Assembly (NCBI GenBank): GCA_022925895.1
Contig: JAKSYS010000215.1
Coordinates: forward strand, 1 to 64,000
Direction of reading: 5' to 3'
Source: Fragilaria crotonensis
Lineage: Eukaryota; Bacillariophyta; Fragilariophyceae; Fragilariales; Fragilariaceae
Length of the DNA: 64,000 bases
This document shows positions 56,101 to 64,000 of this stretch, in pieces; position 1 is the stretch's first letter; each line of letters begins with the position of its first letter. Position numbers and translations under genes: made by a program. The notes beneath the pieces are model-generated. The model did not search any database. It was not told the origin of the DNA and worked only from the letters and a program-made list of their open reading frames with translations.

Positions 56101-57876
56101 TCCCAAGTCATCCAGATCAAGGCGAAGAGCATCGTGATCGATCTCCCGTTGCGATGTACCGAGCACGTCGGCGTCGCCAGGGAACTTGGCGCTCATTCCG
56201 GCTTTTACAGCCGCTTGCTCCGATCCATAACACACCAGCCCTTTCGTGGGGTACAACGCCACTGACATCTGGAAATGAAACGGCAAATCGATTAGAAACA
56301 AGAACGCAAAACGAATAACCAGAGATCGTCATATGAATCAGCTTACCGTTTGACCACGAGCCGCAAGGCAAATTTGTCTGTGCGCATCTAACGATGATGT
56401 GACACAAAGACCAAACGATCCTTTCGCTTGCTTCAGAAACATCCGAGTCGTCATGAACAGATCGTTGTCGAAGAAGGCGTCAATCGTCGACAGACAAAAT
56501 GCCAAAAGACTGGCACCGTTTTCCGAGTCAATGTATCGCGCAATCGGGCCAACAAATGCATCGAACTGAGCCTCGAGTTTGCTCAACACGCGAAGGGCAA
56601 ACGAGCGGCGAATCCCTTTGTTATCTCGAATGCTACAGAGCGAGGAACCCGAGGCTTTGAGCATCTCATTCATGACATTCTCAAACATCACTCCGATCTT
56701 TTCAAAGTGACTATACTGCGGGAAATCGTCGATGGTTTCTTCCATCTTGCTGGTCGGGAGACCAAAGCATACCGCGTACCGGGCAGATAGACCAAAGCAC
56801 CCCTGTGTTCGAAGCAAGTCGACAATGCCAGCCACAGCACAGGAGTCTACCGAGGCAGGCATCGGACACCCCGTGGTGATTACCAACCACTTTTGAATAA
56901 TGTCGAGATCATAAGTTTTCCCGTTGACGACATAAAAGTCAAAGTCACCATTGTGGGTAATGTAGTTCTCGACCTTTAACAGGCGAGGAGATAATGCATC
57001 ATGGTTTCCTTGGTCCGCAACTGCCTGAGGCGACGAGAAATCGTATACGCGCCTTACAGTCGCCGGCGTCCAGCGATGAGGATGGGTTCCCTCCAACGTA
57101 GCTTTGCTCGAGGTGGCAAACCGTGTATGCCCTGACAGCACGGGGACAAAGTCCTTGGGAAACATCTTGCCTCGTCTAAAGACTTCACGTTTAATGATTT
57201 TTCGCACCTCGACGCTCAAATCGGTTCGCTTTTGATTGACGACTCGACTGCGAATGCCTTTCAAGATTGATCTGCTTTGGGTGGAACTGGAGCTGCTTGG
57301 TCGAAACGTAATGACACCACCAGATTGCGCGCCTCGCATCATTGTTACCTTGACCATTTTCTCCAAAACGTCAAGAGCCGACTGACCCTGATCTGTAAGC
57401 CACAAATGATGAAGAAGAATAATGCCAAAGTTCCCACAATAGAACAATGATGATGACGCATTCTCGCCCAACAATGGTGCAAACGTCATTCCTTGGAAGA
57501 GTACGTTCAATTGCAAGAGATCCGTCGAAATGGCCTCGCATGCAGTAATCTGAGCCGCCAATCGCGCAGTTTGAAAACGACGAGGGATCTGTAATGCAAG
57601 CACCAAGCTGGCAACCCATCCCACATGACGCAAAATCATAAACATTGCATTGTCGTCGACACCGCCGCCATTGTCAGTGTGGAAGAAAACTGATTGTCTT
57701 CCCAATAGGAGTCGAAGGAGGAAGGGAAGGATACCGTCACGTATGATTCCGTCGTTCCATGGGACTCCAACTAAGAGTGCCGTCACCACATGCGTGGCTT
57801 CGTGCAAGGCTCCGAAGAGTATGTACCATCCAAGCAGGGTTGTGGACGACGGTGCTTGCAACGTCGGTGATTTCAT
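53122..57876 (-). CDS. Multidomain membrane protein: HExxH segment, GATase-2-like, SIS, TM helices, two EF-hands (1473 aa)
   Basis: Five exons on the minus strand: 57876-56347, 56268-55444, 55357-54805, 54723-54560 and 54471-53122, all with GT-AG introns of 78 to 88 nt, and joins that keep the frame. Residues 13-40 are hydrophobic and contain HEATH at 25-29, an HExxH zinc-protease-type motif inside a membrane segment. Residues about 180-510 resemble type-2 glutamine amidotransferases such as GlmS (GHTRFATSS at 249, HPH, ENYITHNGDFDFY at 303, GSFGLCV ... LAARGQ at 486-509), but the catalytic N-terminal Cys is not evident: the place reads AQSGGVITF. Residues about 511-790 form a SIS sugar-isomerase-like domain (LTGCEVSLWLAEQFA, IIVSHSGGTF, NVFVVTSEWD). 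Two or so membrane helices follow (about 850-970), then a Rossmann-like VVIGDIPWVAQSAEAF segment, and two EF-hands at about 1247 and 1283. A Ca-regulated membrane protein with a sugar-phosphate or regulatory role is an inference; the function is unknown. Confidence 0.85.
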
Positions 57877-58153
57877 GGGTAGGATTGGAATGGAGAGTCG
57901 ACAAACAAATCAATGTTGGTAGTCACTTTCTTGCGTTTCATTATGAGATTGTCAGGTCTCCTTTCGAGTGTATGCATAGTCTATCTGCAAGATATTCACA
58001 GAGTTCACACGAGAAGATCCGTCTGGATGGTTTTGCACTTGCATTGTGACGTTTGACATCGATACGGAGTGTCAGTTCGAAGACGCTCGCTGGAGAATCT
58101 CTCACGATTGAGGAATTGTAATTGTATTATGATGACGACCGAAATGTTGGTTT
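57877..58153. other. 5' flank of the HExxH/SIS gene
   Basis: Probable promoter region of the minus-strand gene starting at 57876. Nothing specific seen apart from the inverted repeat that follows. Confidence 0.5.
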
Positions 58154-58307
58154 CGATTAGAATGCAAGGAAATGACGTCAAGGATGACGTCATAGTACTG
58201 AACCTTTCACGTGCTTCCTGCGGTGATACAGTACTACAGTACGACAGTAGCATAGGGAGAGCATGCTGATTGGTACGGCTTGACGTCATTTCCTTGCATT
58301 CTAATCG
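58154..58307. promoter_or_regulatory. Perfect 29-bp inverted repeat with TGACGTCA sites
   Basis: 58154-58182 and 58279-58307 are exact reverse complements over 29 bp, 154 bp end to end. Each arm contains TGACGTCA, and a third TGACGTCA lies just inside the left arm at 58184-58191; CACGTG is also inside. The block sits about 280 bp upstream of the ATG at 57876. TGACGT is the core of the CO2/cAMP-responsive elements described in diatoms. It is either a regulatory block or a very small foldback transposon that brings bZIP sites. Confidence 0.65.
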
Positions 58308-59189
58308 GATCCCCGTTCTATGGCCATACAAGTGTGCATGCAGAAGACCGAAGTGCACTTGACGGTTGTGACTTGCGATTGGAGATTCAGTGAGTCGTGG
58401 AGAAAGTTGAAGAAACAGATGGACCGAAGGCCGGGTTGATGACGGTGGAACTCTTGAGTGAAGATAGCTAAATGGCTAGCTTGAAAGACCTTCCAAGCAC
58501 TGGCACATGTCCTTCATGTGCAAACATGACGAAGAAATACCTATCACGTTATACTGCAGTACTCAGTCTGCACATACTGTACATCAAATTACGTGCATTT
58601 TCGAGTTCTTGCGTCCCTTCATCATTTACAGTATACTCGGAGTATATATTGCATGCAAATGTCTGCTGTTGCATATGCATATGCACTCCATATCTTATGT
58701 ACAGAACTTGTTTCGTTTTCGCACGTATCATTATTCCGGAGTTTTGCGCCAGTTTTTGAACGAGTTATTACTGTACGCATATGACAGTATGCCTTCATCC
58801 ACCGTGCGAATGGACCTCTTCCTGACAAGAGACATGTGAGAGCAACTGGTACTACCGGTACGCAACTACGCAAACGTATCGGGCAAGGGAAAAGGAACTG
58901 AAGACCGCTTTTCCCCATTGGTATCATCCCAATACTATGCATAATAACAGAAGCCATAGATTGTTGTTTCGTTCCTTCATCCATTCACCGCATTTGCCAT
59001 TCCACACATTTCCGCATTCCTGCCTCGCTGTTTGTGCCAACATCATGAGTTGCAAGAAATCAGAATGTCTCGCCCCCACTTCAGTCCGATCGGAGGTTAA
59101 ACACGATGATGCCGGAGAGCTCACTACACTTCACGACGACGTGAGAGTTGCGGGTGTTCGTGGGCGACATGATAGTCATCCCCTGTACA
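58308..59189. other. Intergenic, nothing firm
   Basis: Short open frames on both strands without recognisable content. ATGCATATGCATATGCA-type words occur near 58650-58690. Confidence 0.45.
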
Positions 59190-60350
59190 CGCAACAAGAG
59201 ATGCAACAGCAGAGCAGCAACACCATCGCAACGTAATCAACAATCTTGCTGCCAACCTTGAAATTTGTGATCTCCCAAGAATGAATGGCCTTTCAATGAG
59301 CAATTGGATCAGCTTGACTACAACAATATGCCGCAGACCCTAATTCATGGGAGAGTTCCCCTTGATCTGTACTGGAACTCAGATTACTTCTGCAAGATTT
59401 GGGATGAAGAGTTGGCAAATACCTACATAAATTGCATTGGATGTGAAAACTCCCCAGCAGTTGACTTAAATTGATGTGCAGAATGTCACCACGACATGCA
59501 ATACTGTCAATCACATGGTTGATGGTGAGGTTAACTTCCTCGTCACCTTATCTTTCTGACTTAATCCGCAGATCTTTACTGTCCGTACTCCATTTGAATT
59601 TCCAAGAGCAAGTTGGTCTTGTGTGGCGGACTGGATAATCTGTGCACGGTCTACAAACTTTTTCAACCCCCAGGAATCCACTGAACAAATGGCCTCGCAC
59701 GATGTTTTTTTACGTAAGCTTCTGCTGTCACTTTTTGAACAAAGCACAAACCCTTACTGCATCTGGCAATTTCCACAGTCACGTTAGTGTGGGCCATTGC
59801 AAAAGCACCGCGCATCTCCACCACTCTGCAAACACAGCAAAATGTCATGGTCCTCGCCATTTCTCCTGCATCAACCCAAACAACGTTCTTGGTCACAAGC
59901 GTTGATCGCACTGCAGCTTTGGGATGTTCATTCCCCCATGGCGGCGCCGTTCGAACGTTTACGGTTAGCGAAGGTGACATGAACGGCGTCGACTTGATGA
60001 AGAATGGTATGACCTTCGGAACTGGCAGTGACGATGGAACTGCCCGCGTCTTTTTACATCCGTGCTAACAACAACCAGATTGTTGCCATTTTTTGTCGGA
60101 AAAATCAGTGACAGGCCTGAAAGACTTGCGAGCATGTCCTTTTCTAGTTCTGGTCAAACTTTTGTACTGTAGTTCATGATGACACCAGCCAACCTCCTTG
60201 CGTGAGACATGCTCTCAATCAAGGCAAGTCCTACATTTACCCTCATACCAAACGCACGAACAACACGTGTATTGTTTAGGTGACAACTCCAAGGGCGATG
60301 GCCTCTGCACATTCTCATGGGATACGACACTCAAGATTTTGGCTTGAAAA
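59190..60350 (+). pseudogene. Heterotrimeric G-protein beta subunit (WD40) pseudogene
   Basis: The plus strand carries strongly G-beta-like text across frames: LCGGLDNLCTVY (about 59620-59655), LTASGN (about 59755), WAIAKAPRIST (about 59790), NVMVLAISPAS and SVDRTAAL (about 59840-59930), GGAVRTFTVSEGDMNGVDLMKNGMTFGTGSDDGTARVF (59940-60057), and GDNSKGDGLCTFSWDTTLKI (about 60285-60345) as the last blade. The usual conserved residues (GGLDN, SVDRTA, TGSDD, SWD) are kept, but frames shift and stops interrupt, and about 200 bp before the last blade are unreadable. A GTGAG...CGCAG stretch at about 59525-59571 looks like a kept intron, so it is a decayed genomic duplicate rather than a retrocopy (inference). 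The limits, especially the 5' one, are uncertain. Confidence 0.8.
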
Positions 60351-61314
60351 CAGATTGAATTGAGGAGAATTGATATTTCTTTTTCAAGACTTATTGTCTG
60401 CTGTTAATTGCCCTGTTCTGCCAAGTCATTGTTGTTCAAAAGATACAGCTCATCCTCAGCATTGTCAAAAAGTCTGTGAAACAAAATGGAATCAAAGCTC
60501 TATTTGAGAAGACTTTAAGAATGCTCACGCACATCTAACAGGGGATCATGTGACCGTTGGGATCGCCAATCACCTTGACATTGATCAAATGAAATGCAGC
60601 TTGCATGCCCTTGGGCACTAACCAGAGTACATCATCTGGGTATTGCCGTATGACTTCATAGGCATACACAGGATCAAAATGGAAACCCAAATCCGCGGTA
60701 GAGTACAAGGCAGGAGAGTTTCAATCGTAGGCATCATGAAACGATTGTGACGCATCAATGTCTACCGACACTGTTCGAGATGTTTTCTTTGTTTGCCATC
60801 GCATGTGACCAAAGTTGTGCACCATGTGGTGGAGGTCCAATACCAAGGACACATCTTGAGAAAAAATCAGGGGTGACGTATGTGTGGAAGAAGGGGCTCA
60901 TTGTATCGGTATTGACGACACCAGAACAAGACAGATGCTGAATATCCTGTAAAACATCACTCGATATGGCCACGAGCTGGGTAGAGTCCAACTTGTCAAC
61001 AGACGTCATCCCCGTTCTCCTCGCCATTGGAAATATGAGTGCGCAGATCTGCTGTGTTCATTTGCAACACCTATATCGGATTTGTTCTATCGCGCCGTAT
61101 GTTGCGTCAATCCATGAACGCTGTCCCGTTTGTCTGATTTTGGAACGATGCTGCCCATCCCATCATTGTTGTGGAGGCAGCAACAGCACCGTCACGAATT
61201 CTATCTCACGATTCCGATTGTACCTCCATCAGCAAATATATCAATGATGAATTAGATGCAGCAGCCACTGAACACCAGAGAAATCTATGAGATGCAAAAG
61301 ATCCTCAGCCCAGC
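60351..61314. other. Intergenic, nothing recognised
   Basis: Open frames up to 93 residues on either strand, none with a recognisable domain. This may be further decayed gene sequence. Confidence 0.4.
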
Positions 61315-61680
61315 TATCGGCATTGTTGCTGGGTTGTGATGGTGTTGCCTTTAAAGAGAGAAAACATTCTTCTTGAGTCACTTTTTGAATTGGGACTGCA
61401 GTCCATGTTATGTTGACAACTACTTTACTAGCTTAAACACTTGTACCTGCGAAGAAAACACTATGCATTGAGGTACCGACCATACAAGCAGCCACAGCTC
61501 TGATCCTTATTCAGAACACTTGCTACCGGTGAACCTGGATGACAAGTACCTCGGCACTCTGAGGAACGTGACAATTTCAAAGGTGAACGGTTTGAATCAA
61601 AGTAGTACCCTAAATGTACTCCACTTGGATGGATCCAGGAGAATGGATCGTTTCAGTCAAGAATTTTAGATCAGAAGGCG
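61315..61680. repeat. Diverged duplicated block, copy 1
   Basis: Aligns with 62375-62665: shared runs include GTCACTTTTTGAAT, CATACAAGCAGCCACA and GGATCCAGGAGAATGGATC. The copies lie about 1.06 kb apart and have diverged by many substitutions and gaps. Confidence 0.8.
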
Positions 61681-61698
61681 ACACTACCAGAGCCATCC

Positions 61699-62100
61699 TC
61701 AGCACCTGCACTTATCCAAATCATCCTCATTGCCAGTACACCAGTTAAAAACATTATGCCCACTCTCAGCTTTGTCAGCACCGGCAGCACTGCCAGTGCA
61801 TTGGAGAGTGGTGGCACATGATCTGATGGCCGACAAGGCCGTATGGAAAGAGGAGGTGTCTTGTGCGTCATTCTCATTGCTTAGTACAACTTCTGCTGTT
61901 TCCATTGGCTGGGTCGCAACTGTGGACAGTAAACAAACATTCCGGTTGAGAACAACTTCTGCTACTGGATGTTCCAACACATCTTCTGTGGGTGGATGTT
62001 CTGTCAAATCATGCACAACTCTGACGGCCCCTTCTGATAAACCAGCAAGTGCAGTGACAATCGCGCCACATTGGCGGCATGCTCTGGATTTTTGTTCTTG
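61699..62100 (-). pseudogene. Degenerate relative of the collagen-like gene at 63.0-63.6 kb
   Basis: The minus strand encodes CGAIVTALAGLSEGAVRVVHD ... NENDAQDTSSFHTALSAIRSCATTLQ, which parallels KIVSAFSCSSEKAIRVMKN ... [26 protein letters not shown] in the neighbouring unit. No start codon with support and no Gly-X-Y part are seen, and the frame is interrupted upstream. Function unknown. Confidence 0.5.
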
Positions 62101-62374
62101 TTGTTACGGTTGCCATGGGCTCCAAGGCAGTTTTCAATGCCAGAAAACCAAAAGGCTTTGCCAATAAGGTTTGCTTCTTCTGCAGGAAGGCTCAAAAGCA
62201 AGAGTCTCAGTAGACACCTTTGGTCATCATGGATTCCCTCCCACGCAGCATGGATGCTCATTTTCAACAACGGATTGACAGAGGAGCAACACAAAGCGAG
62301 ACCCTTGTTGGCATAGTTGGTGTGCTTCTGTAGCCCTGATGAGCATATGATGATTGTTGCACACTCACCACATT

Positions 62375-62665
62375 GCTGGGTTGTGGAGGTGTTGCCGTTA
62401 AAGAGAGAAATGTTCTGCACAAGTCACTTTTTGAATATGCGACTTCAGTCAATGTAATTTTGACAACAACTTCATAGCATAAACCTGTATTCCTGTAAAG
62501 AAAGTACGAAAGATTGAGGTACTGACCATACAAGCAGCCACAACTCTGATCCTAGGCAGTACATTCAAAGGTGTATGGTTTGGATCAAAGTGCCCTCAAT
62601 CGTACACCAGTTTGATGGATCCAGGAGAATGGATCATTTCTGTCAAGAACATGAGATCAGCAGGC
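62375..62665. repeat. Diverged duplicated block, copy 2
   Basis: Second copy of the block at 61315-61680. Each copy lies upstream, on the plus strand, of one of the two related minus-strand frames, so the whole unit of about 1.1 kb was duplicated. Confidence 0.8.
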
Positions 62666-63033
62666 AAGTGGGGTTGGGCCGAATAGCTGGCTACTGTTGA
62701 TATGTTTGGAATCAAGAAATTTCTACCAAATCTTGCATGTCGCATTCCTTGGATTCTTCGACATCTTCTTGTCTTGCACAATGTAAAAATTACATCCTAG
62801 TTACAATGCATTCATTACAAGCAATTTAAGTCTAAGCGCCATCATTGCCCAACCCATGACTGATGACAGTTTAGTTCCTTGCCCAAGCCATGCCTGCTGG
62901 TGACAGTTTACACCCTCGCTTATCAGATCTATTAGAGAACCCTCAGTAGAATCACCAAAATCACAGCCATGAAAGCAAGGAACACCAAAATCACAGCCAT
63001 GAAAGCAAGGGAATGCCGTTAATGCCATCCCAG
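62666..63033. other. Spacer with a short direct repeat
   Basis: Contains two adjacent copies of a 27-bp unit (CACCAAAATCACAGCCATGAAAGCAAGG) at about 62950-63010. No gene is seen. Confidence 0.5.
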
Positions 63034-63660
63034 TCATAGCTCCTTAAGCACCAGTAGCACCATCAGCACCATTAGCACCAGTAGTGCCATTAGCACCAGT
63101 AGCACCAGTAGCACCAGAAGCACCAGTAGCACCAGAAGCACCAGTAGCACCAGAAGCACTATTAATGCCATTTGCGCCATTAGCCCCATGAGCCCCATTA
63201 GCGCCATTAGCACTGTTGACACCATTAACACCGTCAGTACCATTCACACCGTATACACCGTGAGTGCCAGCCATCATCTGCACCACATGCCCAAATAAAA
63301 TAACAAACTCAACGACTGTCCGTTGATTCAAGAGTGGACAGAACCGTGCTGGCCTGTGATATAATGACCAACACGGCCGTATGGAACGAGGATGCATCAC
63401 ACAATTCATTCTTGTTGCCGAGTGAACCTTCTGTTGCCCCATCACCTTCCATCATCTTGTTCATGACAGGGATGGCATCTGCCAATGAACCAGCACTCTC
63501 ATTGTCAAGCATAACTGCACTTAAGGGAGCGTCCAACGTATTTTTCATGACTCGGATGGCCTTTTCCGATGAACAACTAAACGCAGATACAATTTTGTGG
63601 TTCCAAACAACAATGCCAGGTTGCAAAGATCAAAGATCGTGACAATTCAGTCAGAAACGT
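63034..63660 (-). pseudogene. Collagen-like Gly-X-Y protein gene, apparently frame-broken
   Basis: On the minus strand the upstream frame (63626 down to 63309) encodes a Ser/Ala-rich segment with [22 protein letters not shown]. The downstream frame (about 63320-63044) encodes [23 protein letters not shown] and then a run of about 20 Gly-X-X triplets ([13 protein letters not shown] and similar). The two frames differ near 63310-63330. Either a small intron or a frameshift separates them; I could not see a good intron, so I call it broken. Collagen-like repeats in diatoms are usually in secreted proteins, but no signal peptide is seen here. I see no proven start codon. Confidence 0.5.
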
Positions 63661-64000
63661 GGACAAAAAAAGAAACGACCAAAGTCCAACATGAAAACTG
63701 CTTACATTGGTTGACGCCGTCAAGTCACGATTGTTGACTCTTACTGTGCTTGCAGTGAATGAAACGGAAGCTGAGCATGAATTCATGGCAAGGAGCGAAG
63801 CAATTGCAATGATGTCTGATTTAAAAGTGATGTCAAGATGAATTGTCAAATGGAAGAAATGAAGGACCCAAGTGCAATGTGTCGTGGTGAACGTGTTGAA
63901 CAGAACAGATGACTGGGCTTGTTGCCAGGAAGGACCTCCATGGCTGGGTACCTACGATCATCGGATGATAGTTGTAAGCATTCAGCTCCGTCGTTTCATC
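63661..64000. other. Right edge of window, nothing recognised
   Basis: No domain or repeat identified in the last 340 bp. Confidence 0.4.

Noticed and set aside
60747-61247. Open frames of 90-93 residues on both strands
   Set aside because: No domain, no codon pattern and no start context; probably decayed sequence.
63055-63230. CRISPR-like appearance of short repeats
   Set aside because: The repeats are contiguous GCACCAGTA triplet-type units encoding Gly-X-Y, with no spacers; eukaryotic context.

Overview
The window reads as nuclear DNA of a diatom or a close stramenopile relative. The reasons are: compact genes with a few short GT-AG introns (60 to 127 nt), two Copia elements resembling the diatom CoDi lineages, a gp91phox-like ferric reductase, an EF-hand ABCG half-transporter of the kind seen in algae, TGACGTCA motifs of the type tied to CO2/cAMP control in diatoms, and no bacterial operon layout. 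I cannot name the species.

Layout. 0.5-3.1 kb (+): an 873-residue protein built from about 28 copies of a DRMxWL unit. 5.3-9.1 kb (+): ABCG transporter with Cys-rich N-terminus and EF-hand. 11.2-15.7 kb (+): eight-exon ABCB/MDR-type transporter with the odd order TMD-NBD-NBD-TMD and one frame break. 16.0-18.6 kb (-): FRE/NOX-type flavocytochrome. 19.5-19.8 kb: a copied scrap of an ABCG gene. 21.2-22.5 kb (-): secreted cytochrome b5-like domain on a Pro/Thr/Ala repeat stalk. 23-34.7 kb: gene-poor, with a Stowaway-like terminus, an old Copia fossil, a dead hAT transposon, a bZIP-site cluster and a 603-bp terminal-inverted-repeat element. 35.2-42.7 kb (-): a bacterial-looking giant adhesin of SdrD_B-type modules ending in a TupA-like ATP-grasp domain, interrupted by one in-frame stop. 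43.5-51.6 kb (-): a young Copia LTR element with a GGCGA target duplication. 51.7-52.4 kb: MSH2 pseudogene. 53.1-57.9 kb (-): a five-exon gene for an unusual membrane protein joining an HExxH segment, a type-2 glutamine amidotransferase-like domain, a SIS domain, membrane segments and two EF-hands. 58.2-58.3 kb: a perfect 29-bp inverted repeat carrying TGACGTCA in that gene's upstream region. 59.2-60.4 kb: G-protein beta pseudogene. 61.3-63.7 kb: duplicated blocks with collagen-like reading frames.

Six host genes look substantial. Several concern the cell surface or membrane: two ABC transporters, a ferric reductase, a secreted cytochrome b5-like protein, a giant adhesin and the HExxH/SIS protein. 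I see no operon-like functional unit. The strongest candidates for something undescribed are the adhesin-ATP-grasp fusion, the HExxH-amidotransferase-SIS-EF-hand protein, and the ABCB gene with its two nucleotide-binding domains side by side. Three host pseudogenes (ABCG scrap, MSH2, G-beta) in one window also suggest a region that collects copied gene fragments. All calls come from reading the sequence by eye; no database search was run.
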